35,243 bases of DNA from positions 1 through 35,243 of the IMG/VR virus record IMGVR_UViG_3300036046_000371, one strand, 5' to 3'. The notes beneath the pieces were generated by a model, which was given only the letters and a program-made list of their open reading frames with translations, had not been told where the DNA came from and searched no databases. Positions 1 to 8,178 of the stretch are shown here, piece after piece. The position numbers and the translations under genes are program-made. This DNA is from a virus. The stretch's first letter is position 1. Each line of letters starts with the position of its first letter.

Positions 1-909
1 CACGTAGAGGGCTTGCGCCGTCGTGAACGCCAGCGTCAGCGTGCGGTTGAAGGTGTCGCCGGCACGCACCAGGGTGGCGCTCTGCTGGTTCATGCGGGCG
101 TCGGCAATCGGCGTCTCGACGCGGGTGCTGGGCACCAGCTGGGTGTAGATGCCGGTGGCGTTGATGCTGAAGTCGCCCAGCACCGCGGCGTCGCGCAGCG
201 GCACGACGCCGTAGTAGCGCGCCGCGTCGGCCACGATGGTGCTGGAGACCTTGGTCTTGCCGGTGTAGTTGATGCTGCTGTCGAAGCGCAGCGCGTCGAA
301 GCCGTTGAAGTCCTGCTGCAGCACGTCGCTGATGCCCAGCACCACCTGCCTGCGCTTGAAGTCGCCCTGGTTATCGGTGAAGGTGCGCTCCAGCGCGGTC
401 ACGTCGGTGGCGCGCACATACTGCTCGAACTGATTGATCTGGCCCTCGTTCTTGCGCAGCACCACGGTGTCGCCCACCACCGGCAGCGCCACCTCGGGCC
501 GCTGCAGCAGCATCACGCTCATCTGGCCCGCCAGGTGGTCGCCGAACAGATAGCCGGGGTACATCGGCCCGCGCGCCAGGTAGGCCTCCATGCGGGAGGC
601 GGCCGCGGCCCGCGTGTCGAAGGTGTCGCCGGTCGAGAAGAGCGTGACCGACACGCGCGGATCCTGCGGGGGCTCGGCCACGATCAGGTTCACGCCGAAG
701 AAGCCCTCGGTATCGGCGGTACGAACCGCGGCGTGCACCTTGCGCAGGTTGACGCGGCCGCCGGCGCGATCGAGCTCGGAGATGTCGTTGAACAGGCTGT
801 TGCTGGCCGCGTCCTCGACCACCTGGGCGGTCGGCGCGCCGCCGCCCTCGGGCACGTCGTCCATGACCTGGGATTTGAGCAACTTGATGTCGCCGGCTTG
901 AATGGGCAT
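1..909 (-). CDS. Large tail-region structural protein, N-terminal 303 residues only
   Basis: An open frame reads leftward from ATG at 909 and runs off the window edge, so only the first 303 codons are visible. It begins MPIQAGDIKLLKSQVMDD and has a polar, beta-rich composition without a signal peptide or membrane segment. I remember this N-terminal pattern (an xSDIKLLxS-like start followed by a GGG-containing segment) from large conserved tail-region proteins of B3/D3112-type transposable phages, whose exact role is not established. It follows the tape measure and a 134-aa gene in the same operon, which fits a distal tail protein. The start is supported by GGAG about nine bases upstream, inside the end of the preceding gene. 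Function is inferred from position only. Confidence 0.8.
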   Translation of the reverse strand, partial: MPIQAGDIKLLKSQVMDDVPEGGGAPTAQVVEDAASNSLFNDISELDRAGGRVNLRKVHAAVRTADTEGFFGVNLIVAEPPQDPRVSVTLFSTGDTFDTRAAAASRMEAYLARGPMYPGYLFGDHLAGQMSVMLLQRPEVALPVVGDTVVLRKNEGQINQFEQYVRATDVTALERTFTDNQGDFKRRQVVLGISDVLQQDFNGFDALRFDSSINYTGKTKVSSTIVADAARYYGVVPLRDAAVLGDFSINATGIYTQLVPSTRVETPIADARMNQQSATLVRAGDTFNRTLTLAFTTAQALYV

Positions 910-913
910 GGGT

Positions 914-1318
914 TCAGATCTCCATGAACTTGAGGGTGGCGGTGTAAGCGTCGTCGGGCAGCACGTCGGCGTAGTGCTGTACCGGCCGCGCGGTCATCAC
1001 CTCGCCGTCCTGGTGGCGCCAGATCACGGTGCGGGGCAGGCCGCGCAGGGTCAGCGTCATCTGTTGGCCAGGCGTATCCGCCCAGGCCTGCAGCTGCTCG
1101 ATGGCGGTGCGAGGCATCCAGGACGCCAGCTGCACCGGCGGCTCCAGCGTGATGGGCCGGCCGCCGCTGCGTGCCTGGCTGCTGACGATGACGGCGCCGG
1201 TCAGCGTGCGCTCGGCGCTCTGCGCCACCGGGTGCCAGGCGGTCTCGTCCGACCAGTACAGATCCGGGGGCAGCGCCACGGTGGTGGCGCCGACGGTGAG
1301 GGTGATGGTGCTGCTCAT
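914..1318 (-). CDS. Small tail protein of unknown function (134 aa)
   Basis: A 134-residue beta-rich protein whose start codon overlaps the stop of the tape measure gene (ATGA), so the two are translationally coupled. It has no membrane segment or signal peptide. The C-terminal half (VIWRHQDGEVMTARPVQHYA and following) looks like a compact beta barrel or sandwich. Its place directly after the tape measure and before a very large tail protein is where siphoviruses encode distal tail or hub components, so a distal tail adaptor is possible. I do not recognise a named family, so the role is inferred from context alone. Confidence 0.8.
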   Translation of the reverse strand: MSSTITLTVGATTVALPPDLYWSDETAWHPVAQSAERTLTGAVIVSSQARSGGRPITLEPPVQLASWMPRTAIEQLQAWADTPGQQMTLTLRGLPRTVIWRHQDGEVMTARPVQHYADVLPDDAYTATLKFMEI

Positions 1319-4020
1319 GGTTTGGTGACCGAGGCCGCAGCGGTCAGCTGGGCCAGCAGGTTCTGCAGGGCCTGGGCATCGGCCTGGCCGGCGACGTTGA
1401 TGCGCGTGCTGGTGCCGCCGGGCAGGTTGATGACGACGGGCGTGGGCGCTGCCGCTGCGGGCGCTGGCGCCGGGCTGGGTGATGGTGCCGGAGCCGTCTT
1501 GGGTGTGATCGCCACATCGTTCGGCTGCAGCGCCTCGAGCTGGTCGACGATGGATTGCAGGCGGCCGATCCAGACCTGGTCGTCCTGGCGACCCTCAAGC
1601 GACACCGAGCCAGGATTGCCGAGGCGGGCATTGCTGCGGGCCGTCTCCAGCGCCACCTTGGCGGCCGCCAGGTCATCGGCCGTCAGGGCGCCGGCCTTCT
1701 GCTTGGCATAGAGGCTGAAGGGCAGACTGAAGTCGACGGGGCCGCCAGTGAGGCCGGGGGTCTTCTTGACGCCGGCGGCGAAGGAGCTCATGCCGGAGGC
1801 GTCGAATCCGCTGGCGGCCGCTGCGGCGCTGCGTGCCGCCTTGGCCAGGTTGGCGTAGTGGTCAGCCGCATCCTTTGCTGCACGGCCAGCATCGCCGGTG
1901 GAGCGCGCCGCATTGTTCATGCTGACAACGGTGGCACGCCCGGCCTCGTCGACCTCGATGCGCAAACCGCGCATCGCGGCTTCAGACTTCAATGTCTCAG
2001 TCGCCACGCCGCCGTTCGCTGCGATGGCTTTCTCCGCATAGACCTGCCATGCGCTGCGCAGGTCCTGGGCGGAAGCCAAGCCCGAGTCGCGAATGATCTT
2101 GTAGTCGCGCTCGGCGGCATCGCGCTGCTTCTTGAGCTCTGCCGTGCTCGTCACGCCGAGACGGGTGAAGGCCTGCTCGACCTCCAGGACCTGCTCCTTC
2201 GTGGACTTGGCTGCGCCGGTTGTGTCATTCAACGCCTTGCGCAGGGTCTGCAACTTCTCCGCAGCGACCTGAACATTGCCGGCGGCCAGAGCTGCCTCGT
2301 ATTCCTTGCGCAGCTCGACGACGGCCGCCCGCGCCTGCTCAGCGGCTTCGCGCTGCGCAGCGGCGCCGGCCTGCGCCTTCTGGCCCGCCTCGACGGCCTT
2401 GTCGCCAACATCCTTGAGCGTGTTGGCCAGCCCTTGCATCACCTTCGTGCTGGTGGCGGCCTGGCGATCGGCCGCGGCGGCCGAGCCAGCCAAGCCTTCA
2501 AAGCCGCGCCGGGCAATGTCAGCGCCCTCGGCCGCTGCGTCGAAGGACTCGGCGGCCTTCTTGGCGAAGGCCTCGCTCACGGCCCAGGTGGCGCCGGCCG
2601 AGAGGCGCACTTCCTCGGCTGCCGCCTTGAATGAGGCCGAGATGCCGCCGAAGGTGATCTTCGACAGCCCGGTCAGCAGCATCGCCAGGCCCGACTGGAT
2701 GTTGCTGGCCACGCCGGCAAAGGCCTCGGCCAGGCTGTAGATCACGCCCTTGACCGTGTTGACGCCGGCCGACATCACGCCATAGGCCGTCTGCACGATG
2801 TTGCCGGCATTGGTGGCGTACTCGCCCACCTTGTCGAAGGTCTCGCCAGCCCGGTCGGCCCAGTCCTGGAGCTTGACGGTCAGGGCGGCAAAGTCCACCG
2901 TGCCCAGGAACTCGCGCGCCCACTTCAGGCCGGACTGGAAGGCTGTGGACAGGGCATCGCCGAACTTGCCGATGGTGCCGTTGGAGACCGCGCCCCGCAG
3001 GCTCTCGGCCAGCTGGGTCACGCCGTCCTTCAGCACCGGCAGGACCGGCGTGGCCAGCGTGTTCTTGACGGTGTCCCAGGCGCTGGCCAGGCTGTTGAAG
3101 GCGCCCGGCAGGTTGTCCTCCATCACCGCCGCGGCCGCCGCCGCGCTGCCGGCGGACTCCTGCAGCTTGCCCTTCAGATCGTCCAGGGCGCCGATGCCCT
3201 GGTTCAGCAGCGCGCGCAGGGCCGGCCCGGCTTCGGTGCCGACCGCCAGCACGGCCTTCTCGCCGGCTGGACCCGCTGCAGCCAGCTGGCGCAGCGCGTC
3301 CTCGAAGTTGTTGGTGATGATGCCGGAGGCGGCCAGCTCCTGGCGGAATTTGCTGGCCGGGTCGCTGAACTGGCTCAGGATCGCGTTCAGTGCCGTGCCG
3401 GCCCGGCTCGCATCAATGCCCGCATCGCTGAACTTGCCGATGATGGCGACCGTGGTCTCCAGGCTCAGGCCCAGGCTCTGCGCGACCGGCGCCGCGTAGC
3501 TGAGCGCCTGGGCCAGGCCGGTGACGCTAGCATTGCTGGCGTTCGCGCCCATGGCCAGCACATCGGCCACGCGGCCGGCGTCGCTGAACTGCAGGCCCAT
3601 GCCCTGCACGGCCTTGGTCACGTAATCCGAAGCCTCGCCCAGGCCGATGCCGCCTGCCTGCGCCAGGCTGAGCACGGCGGGCAGCGCGGCGATGGCATCC
3701 TTGGCCGAAAGACCGGCACGCGTGAGGTTGCCCAGCGCCTCGGCACCCTCGGTGGCAGTGAACTTGGTCGTGGCGCCGGCATCCTCGGCCGCCTTGCGCA
3801 GCTCGACCATCTCCTCGGCCGTGGCATTGCTGACCGCCTTGACCTCGGACAGCTTGGCCTCCAGCTCGGCCGCGCCTTTGACGGCACCGGCGAACGTCGC
3901 GATGCTGAAGTAGCCAACAAGTGCCGCGGCAACGGCTCCTGCTTTCTGCTTCAGGAAATCGAAGACGCCGGACGCTTCGTCGCGGGCCTTGATGAGGATT
4001 TCAACCGGCTTGATCGCCAT
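1315..4020 (-). CDS. Tail tape measure protein, TP901-type core
   Basis: At 901 residues this is the longest gene in the window. The N-terminal 30 residues lead into a hydrophobic stretch, and residues about 60-330 match the TP901-type tape measure core, including GNLTRAGLSAKDAIAALPAV and AGIDASRAGTALNAILSQF. A long alanine- and lysine-rich helical region follows, interrupted by hydrophobic segments around 380-470. The C-terminus has a Pro/Ala linker (PAPSPSPAPAP) and then a small beta/helical cap. Such proteins set tail length and are injected or line the tail tube during DNA ejection. A 901-residue tape measure implies a tail of roughly 130 nm by the usual 0.15 nm per residue rule. It lies downstream of the tail tube-like gene with an 81-base gap. 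Confidence 0.95.
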   Translation of the reverse strand: MAIKPVEILIKARDEASGVFDFLKQKAGAVAAALVGYFSIATFAGAVKGAAELEAKLSEVKAVSNATAEEMVELRKAAEDAGATTKFTATEGAEALGNLTRAGLSAKDAIAALPAVLSLAQAGGIGLGEASDYVTKAVQGMGLQFSDAGRVADVLAMGANASNASVTGLAQALSYAAPVAQSLGLSLETTVAIIGKFSDAGIDASRAGTALNAILSQFSDPASKFRQELAASGIITNNFEDALRQLAAAGPAGEKAVLAVGTEAGPALRALLNQGIGALDDLKGKLQESAGSAAAAAAVMEDNLPGAFNSLASAWDTVKNTLATPVLPVLKDGVTQLAESLRGAVSNGTIGKFGDALSTAFQSGLKWAREFLGTVDFAALTVKLQDWADRAGETFDKVGEYATNAGNIVQTAYGVMSAGVNTVKGVIYSLAEAFAGVASNIQSGLAMLLTGLSKITFGGISASFKAAAEEVRLSAGATWAVSEAFAKKAAESFDAAAEGADIARRGFEGLAGSAAAADRQAATSTKVMQGLANTLKDVGDKAVEAGQKAQAGAAAQREAAEQARAAVVELRKEYEAALAAGNVQVAAEKLQTLRKALNDTTGAAKSTKEQVLEVEQAFTRLGVTSTAELKKQRDAAERDYKIIRDSGLASAQDLRSAWQVYAEKAIAANGGVATETLKSEAAMRGLRIEVDEAGRATVVSMNNAARSTGDAGRAAKDAADHYANLAKAARSAAAAASGFDASGMSSFAAGVKKTPGLTGGPVDFSLPFSLYAKQKAGALTADDLAAAKVALETARSNARLGNPGSVSLEGRQDDQVWIGRLQSIVDQLEALQPNDVAITPKTAPAPSPSPAPAPAAAAPTPVVINLPGGTSTRINVAGQADAQALQNLLAQLTAAASVTKP

Positions 4021-4101
4021 GGGTCAAAGCTCTTGCTGAGAAAGAAACAGGCGGGGCGGACAAGCCGCGCCGCCTGTGGGGCGCCGAAGTGCGGCGCTGC
4101 G

Positions 4102-4851
4102 TCACACCATCGTGGTGCGGTAGTAGCGGCTGATCCCCGCGCCGGTCTTGGTCTGGTCGGCCAGCAGCGTGCCGGTCACGTCCAGCGCGCCGAAGGCACC
4201 GGTCAGCAGCCCGAGGCTCTGGGTCACGCCCTGCGACGCGCGCCAGATGTCCACCACCACCGGCTTGCCGTCGTCGGCCTCGTTCAGGCCACCCAGGCGC
4301 ATCTGCAGCTCGGCGGCCTTGGTGGTGAGCGCCTCCAGCACGGCCTGGCCGGCGTAGCTGTAGCTGAGGGTGGCGGCAGCGCCGTCGGTGATGCCGGCCG
4401 CGTTCTCGTAGATGAAGAGGCCTTCCGGGCGCACCTCGTAGTTGCCGGCCGCGGTCACCGGGGTGCCGCCCACCTCCAGCACGACGTTGGTGAGCACGAT
4501 GTGCGGCAGCGGGATCAGGCCGCCACGGTTCAGGGTGATGGGCTGGTCTTCCACGGTGCCGGCATCGGCTTCGGAGACGGTGGAGAGCGTGGCACGCGCC
4601 AGGTTGACCACGTTCAGGTCGGCCAGCTTCAGCACGATGTTGGCCTCGCTGACCCGGCGCACCTCGGCATAGGTGCCGCCGCCCAGGCGCGTCATGTCCG
4701 GCTGCTTGACCACGTCCTCGGTATGGGCGATTTCTGCCGACAGCACGTTGCCGACCGGCAGCATGACGCCGGCGCTGCCGTACACGCGGGCGTAGAGCTG
4801 GCCCACGTTATAGGACGGCTTGTAGATCTTCTTGGTGATGACTTGGGGCAT
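4102..4851 (-). CDS. Probable major tail tube protein (249 aa)
   Basis: The protein starts MPQVITKKIYKPSYNVG at ATG 4851, supported by AGGA about eight bases upstream; an in-frame extension further upstream overlaps the preceding gene and is non-coding in character. It is 249 residues, beta-rich and without Cys. It carries a segment RLGGGTYAEVRRVSEANI typical of tube proteins of B3/D3112-like phages as I recall them. Location immediately before the tape measure, after the terminator-like gene, is the usual place for the main tail subunit of a long flexible tail. No sheath gene accompanies it. The assignment rests on position, size and partial sequence memory, so it is likely but not proven. 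Confidence 0.78.
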   Translation of the reverse strand: MPQVITKKIYKPSYNVGQLYARVYGSAGVMLPVGNVLSAEIAHTEDVVKQPDMTRLGGGTYAEVRRVSEANIVLKLADLNVVNLARATLSTVSEADAGTVEDQPITLNRGGLIPLPHIVLTNVVLEVGGTPVTAAGNYEVRPEGLFIYENAAGITDGAAATLSYSYAGQAVLEALTTKAAELQMRLGGLNEADDGKPVVVDIWRASQGVTQSLGLLTGAFGALDVTGTLLADQTKTGAGISRYYRTTMV

Positions 4852-4874
4852 TGCGGATCCTCGGTTGGTGCGCC

Positions 4875-5327
4875 TCAGGCGCTGAAAATCGACTCGGTCT
4901 TGAAGGCCAGGGGCAGGTACATGAAACCGTTGCTGGCGCCGCCCTGCGGCGCGCCGGCCAAGCCCAGCGGCTTGGTGGTGTTGGGCAAGGTCAGGCCCAT
5001 CAGCGCGGCGCCAGCGCGGGCGATCAGCTCGCCAGCCTCTTGGCGCGCTGCCGCGCCGTGGCGGGCAGCGGCCACATTGCGCACCGCCGCCACGCAAAGC
5101 CAGGTGTGCTCCAGCCGGGCGCGGTCGCCGCGCGCGCTGGCTTCCAACACGCGAAAGCCGCCCCAGACCACATGCACGGCCGGCACGAGCTGGGCGCTTT
5201 CCTTCACGTCGGCCAGGTCGGCCATGGTGAACACGTGCACGGCCGGCTGAAGGCCTGCCAGCGCTTCCTTGAGCCGGGCCACGATGTGGGGCTCGGCGGC
5301 CATGAAGTTGTTGGGATGCGGGGCCAT
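4875..5327 (-). CDS. Tail terminator/neck-like protein (150 aa)
   Basis: A 150-residue protein between gp36 (DUF1320) and the tail tube-like gene. In Mu-like and lambda-like gene orders this slot holds the tail terminator or head-tail joining protein, and the size agrees. The sequence has an N-terminal helix (PHIVARLKEALAGLQPAVHV), a central beta strand pair (VPAVHVVWGGFRVLE), a helix rich in Ala/Arg and a C-terminal beta region, compatible with the alpha/beta fold of terminators. The start overlaps nothing: it lies 3 bases beyond the preceding stop, and a second in-frame ATG at codon 9 (MAAEPH) is an alternative. Function is inferred from order. Confidence 0.72.
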   Translation of the reverse strand: MAPHPNNFMAAEPHIVARLKEALAGLQPAVHVFTMADLADVKESAQLVPAVHVVWGGFRVLEASARGDRARLEHTWLCVAAVRNVAAARHGAAARQEAGELIARAGAALMGLTLPNTTKPLGLAGAPQGGASNGFMYLPLAFKTESIFSA

Positions 5328-5330
5328 GGC

Positions 5331-5831
5331 TCAGCGGAAGCCGGCGGTGCTGTCGTCGGTGATCTGGCGGCGCGCGAAGCCGTGAACGACCTCGCTCTCG
5401 CCCGGCTCGCTGCCCGCCAGCTGCACGCCGGGCTGGCCACCCCAGGGGCAGGCCAGCACCGCCTTGCCGGCGGCCAGGGCCTCCAGGTCGCGCTGGGCCG
5501 ACTTGAAGCGCACGAAGACTTCATGCTCGGGCGCGACCTGGTCGTGCAGGTAGTAGCGCGCCACGTCGCAGGCCCAGCGCACCAGCTGGGGCGGCGGCAC
5601 CAGCGCGACCGCGGCCGGGTTCTCCGGCGTGGATGCGGGCTTGGCGCAGCCGGCCAGCGGCAGGCGGTAGACCGCGCCGACGAAGCCATCCAGCCAGGCC
5701 TGCGCGTCGGCCAGCGCGCGCTCGACCTTGTCGGTGTCGATCACGGCGTCGGCTGCGGCGCCGGCGGTGAGCTGGATCAGCTCCAGCTCGCCGAAGCGGT
5801 CGACCATGTCCTGGACGGTGGCGTAGTTCAT
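5331..5831 (-). CDS. Mu gp36-like protein, DUF1320 family
   Basis: The 166-residue protein opens MNYATVQDMVDRFGE and continues with a helix ending in ALADAQAWLDGFVGAVYRLPL, the characteristic pattern of the DUF1320 family (Mu gp36). These are head-completion or connector proteins of long-tailed phages, similar in fold to HK97 gp6-like adaptors, that sit on the portal ring. A second signature, PPQLVRWACDVARYYLHDQ, corresponds to the conserved helix with an aromatic pair. The family is normally 130-170 residues, so the length is typical. It sits between the capsid decoration gene and the terminator-like gene, as in other Mu-like prophages. Confidence 0.9.
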   Translation of the reverse strand: MNYATVQDMVDRFGELELIQLTAGAAADAVIDTDKVERALADAQAWLDGFVGAVYRLPLAGCAKPASTPENPAAVALVPPPQLVRWACDVARYYLHDQVAPEHEVFVRFKSAQRDLEALAAGKAVLACPWGGQPGVQLAGSEPGESEVVHGFARRQITDDSTAGFR

Positions 5832-5850
5832 CGTGGCGGGTCCGGCGGCG

Positions 5851-6228
5851 TCAGGTGTTGCGGTGCGTCAGGATCTGCACCTCGACGAGCTGGCCCGCCG
5901 CAGCGGCGCCCAGCGCGCGACCGCAGTGCGCGGTGGCGGTGCCGACGGCGCCACGGCCGGAGCCGTCGACGGCCGGCTTGACGTAGTCGCCGAAGGCAAT
6001 GGTCTCGGACGCCTCGACCAGGTAGCTGTAGCGGGTCACGACCGGGAAGGCCTGGCCGATGTCGGCGGCCGTCTCGCTGACGCCCTGCGAGTCGCGCACG
6101 CCGCCCGCGGCCGTGGCGTACTGGCCGTCATAGCCGATGAAGCGGTGGGCGGCCACGGCCGCGATGGCCACGACGGTCAGCGCGTGCTGCTTGTCGTACT
6201 GGCGGCCGGCGTTGTTCTGGGAAGGCAT
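5851..6228 (-). CDS. Capsid decoration/cement protein, DUF2190-like
   Basis: A 125-residue protein with the DUF2190 pattern: an early AAVAAHRFIGYDG strand, a central YSYLVEASETIAFGDYVKP segment and a closing strand VEVQILTHRNT. DUF2190 proteins bind the outside of the capsid or form capsid fibres and stabilise the head in many phages. The gene is placed after the major capsid protein and the gp35-like gene. The start at 6228 is supported by AGGAG about nine bases upstream. Family membership comes from pattern recognition and position and could be confirmed by a profile search. Confidence 0.82.
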   Translation of the reverse strand: MPSQNNAGRQYDKQHALTVVAIAAVAAHRFIGYDGQYATAAGGVRDSQGVSETAADIGQAFPVVTRYSYLVEASETIAFGDYVKPAVDGSGRGAVGTATAHCGRALGAAAAGQLVEVQILTHRNT

Positions 6229-6258
6229 GTTGTGGTGCTCCTGCGTTGGCTAAGGGGG

Positions 6259-6612
6259 TCAGCTCTTCTTGGCGGTCTTGGCCGAGGTCTTGGCCGAGGT
6301 CTGCGTCGAAGCCGCAGCGCCGGTCGACTGCGACGGCTCCTGCTCGGCCTGCGTGGGCTGGGGTGCAATGGAAGCCGCTTCAGCCTGCACGCGTGCGCGC
6401 GCCGACTGGAAGTCGGCAGCTGCGGCCAGGGCGGCCTCCTCCGCGACCTGCATCGTCTCGGCATCCAGCTGCGGGTCCAGCGCCGCGCCACTGCGCTTCA
6501 GGGCCTCCGCGTCGTGCTCGCTGAGTTCGGGCAAAGGCTTGCCCGGCGGGATGACGATGCGCTCGCCATTCACGATCACGGCCGTGGCGACTACGGCAAT
6601 CAGTTGCGTCAT
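6259..6612 (-). CDS. gp35/FluMu-like head-region protein (117 aa)
   Basis: The first half reads as a small beta domain (VVATAVIVNGERIVIPPGKP) followed by a short helix (ELSEHDAEALKRSGA), similar to the N-terminal domain found in Mu gp35/FluMu head-region proteins. The second half is Ala/Gln-rich, probably helical and unstructured, ending in a basic Ser/Thr/Lys tail (SAKTSAKTAKKS). The position between major capsid and decoration gene matches gp35 in Mu-like gene orders. Its role is not known; a minor capsid or assembly factor is plausible. AAGGA eight bases upstream supports the start. Confidence 0.78.
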   Translation of the reverse strand: MTQLIAVVATAVIVNGERIVIPPGKPLPELSEHDAEALKRSGAALDPQLDAETMQVAEEAALAAAADFQSARARVQAEAASIAPQPTQAEQEPSQSTGAAASTQTSAKTSAKTAKKS

Positions 6613-6637
6613 TCCAAAGTCCTTTCTAGATCCCGAA

Positions 6638-6661
6638 CCCCGGCCGCCAATGCGGCCGGGG
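6638..6661 (-). terminator. GC-rich hairpin after major capsid gene, possible partial terminator
   Basis: A perfect 10-bp inverted repeat (CCCCGGCCGC / GCGGCCGGGG) with a 4-base loop lies in the 71-base gap downstream of the major capsid gene. It is not followed by a T tract on the minus strand, so it is not a classical intrinsic terminator. In several phages a weak terminator or RNA-stabilising hairpin after the capsid gene adjusts the excess of capsid message over the tail genes, and that is my preferred reading here. Confidence 0.55.
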
Positions 6662-6683
6662 GGCTACTTCGCTCTCGGGGGTG

Positions 6684-7646
6684 TTATTTCGGGTTGGTGA
6701 ACAGGAAGGCGGCGGTGTTGTAGGACACGTTGGCCTGGCGCTCGAAGGTGGCGCCATAGATCCAGCTCTTGGCACCGTTCTCGTAGTAAGGCGTCTCGGC
6801 GAAGGGGTGGCCCTCCAGCACATTGGTGAAGCCGAAGCCCGGTTCGGCCAGGCTGATGTCGCTGACGCCGCCCGCGCCGATCTTGGGCACATAAGCCAGG
6901 ATGGCGTTGTTACCCCAGACGTCGGAGCCCACGCCCGACGCATCCATCGAGACCGCGTCGCCGATCACGATGCGCTCGACTTTCAGGATGGTCTTGAGCT
7001 GCTCCAGCGTGGCCGGGCCCATCTGCGTGCTGGGCAGGTAGCTCTTCACCTCGGCATTGGTCTCCAGCGCCTGGGCAGCGTCCGCGCTCAGGGTCAGCGT
7101 GTTGGGGCGCTTGCCGATCTTCTTGCGGATGGTCTCGCTGGCGGCACGGATGTCGGTCACCGGCGTGCCGGTGGGAGCACTCCACTTGGTGGCGCCGGCC
7201 AGCGCCAGCACGTGGCCGGCGGCATAGCTGCCGACGGTGGTGGCCAGGCCCGCGACTTCCAGCTCGTAGTCCAGCAGCAGGATGTCGTTCGCGGTGGACA
7301 TGGCGATGCGCGAGATGTCCAGGTAGTTGCCCACGTTGAGCTTGCGGCTCTCGTCGGCCTCGCGGATCAGCTCGCGCGGGATCGGCACCTCCACGCTGTA
7401 CTGGTTGACCGTGTAGGTTTTGCCGTCGTAGCGGATGTCCACGCGCTTGGTGGCAGAGCCCGGCGCACGGCGCAGGTTGTAGCGGCGCAGGCGCTCGTCA
7501 CCCGCCTGAGCCAGCGTCACGGCGGACAGCGACTGCGGCAGGCGCGGGAACAGCGTTTCGGCGATGAAGGTGCCCTGACCCATGCCCAGCAACAGGTTGG
7601 TCAGGATGGGGTTTTGCTTGAGCCGGATTTCGGCGGCGGTCATCAT
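6684..7646 (-). CDS. Major capsid protein, HK97-type fold
   Basis: A 320-residue protein located directly after the protease/scaffold gene. It has features of capsid proteins of B3/D3112-type Mu-like phages: an N-terminal arm (TLFPRLPQSLSAVTLAQAG), a long E-loop-like beta region with VPIPRELIREAD, a spine-helix region and a C-terminal beta A-domain with WGNNAILAYVPKIGAGG and EPGFGFTNVLEGHPF. The family folds as HK97 gp5 and builds the icosahedral head. Two consecutive ATG codons open the frame, so the first residue may be either. A ribosome site, GAGAGGAC, lies upstream. A cleaved N-terminus is not needed because the scaffold is separate. Confidence 0.93.
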   Translation of the reverse strand: MMTAAEIRLKQNPILTNLLLGMGQGTFIAETLFPRLPQSLSAVTLAQAGDERLRRYNLRRAPGSATKRVDIRYDGKTYTVNQYSVEVPIPRELIREADESRKLNVGNYLDISRIAMSTANDILLLDYELEVAGLATTVGSYAAGHVLALAGATKWSAPTGTPVTDIRAASETIRKKIGKRPNTLTLSADAAQALETNAEVKSYLPSTQMGPATLEQLKTILKVERIVIGDAVSMDASGVGSDVWGNNAILAYVPKIGAGGVSDISLAEPGFGFTNVLEGHPFAETPYYENGAKSWIYGATFERQANVSYNTAAFLFTNPK

Positions 7647-7686
7647 GGTGTGGATGTCCTCTCGTGGTGGTGGGGATGGCGCGCGG

Positions 7687-8178
7687 TCAGGCGCTGAACG
7701 AGGTCACGGCGCCCAGGGCTTCCGCGTAGCTGACCTTGTGCTGGGCGGCATAGGCCCGGGCGGCCTGGTCGATCTCGGCGTCGCTCTTGCCCTTGGCGCC
7801 AGCCGCAACCGCGCCCGGCGCGAACTCGCCGAACTGCACCTTGGGCGCGGCGCCGGTGATCAGGTCTTGCAGCCACTGCAAGGGGCTCACCTTGCGGGTG
7901 GCGTCTCCTTCGCTGAACTCGACCGGGGCGGCCGCATCCAGCGCGACCAGGGTGGCAACAGCCATGTCTTTGTCCTTGGGCAGCAGGCGGCCCGCCTGGA
8001 TCTGCGCCTCGGCAAAGCTGACCAGCTGCGCCTTGCGCTCGGCCTTGGCCTGCTCAGCGAACTGGACGGCCTGGGCCTGCGCGTCCCTGGCTTGCTGCTG
8101 AGCCGCGGCGGCGTCGGCCTGGGCCTGGGCGAGCTTGGCGTTCGCTTCGTCGAGCTGCGCCTGGAGTTCCTTCGTCAT
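7687..8178 (-). CDS. Nested scaffold protein from internal start, Mu gpZ-like
   Basis: Inside the protease gene an in-frame ATG at 8178 (residue Met169, MTKELQAQLDEANAKLAQA) is preceded by a strong AGGAG with nine bases of spacing. It would give a 163-residue protein made only of the coiled-coil and C-terminal scaffold region. This is the same arrangement as Mu genes I and Z, where the scaffold is made in excess from an internal ribosome site in the protease gene. The ribosome site is visible in the sequence; expression is inferred from the family. Confidence 0.75.
   Translation of the reverse strand: MTKELQAQLDEANAKLAQAQADAAAAQQQARDAQAQAVQFAEQAKAERKAQLVSFAEAQIQAGRLLPKDKDMAVATLVALDAAAPVEFSEGDATRKVSPLQWLQDLITGAAPKVQFGEFAPGAVAAGAKGKSDAEIDQAARAYAAQHKVSYAEALGAVTSFSA

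Noticed and set aside
13-927. Long plus-strand frame opposite the tail-region gene at the left edge
   Set aside because: It is the shadow of the minus-strand coding frame in GC-rich DNA; it is rich in Gly/Ala/Arg/His with no ribosome site and no recognisable domain, while the minus frame has a coupled start and a phage-like sequence.
6638-6661. Strong intrinsic terminator after the capsid gene
   Set aside because: The stem is strong, but no T tract follows on the coding strand, so complete termination is unlikely; downstream tail genes also need read-through.
5833-6723. 296-codon plus-strand frame opposite DUF2190 and gp35-like genes
   Set aside because: It spans the borders of several minus-strand genes, has Arg/Gly/Leu shadow composition and no ribosome site.
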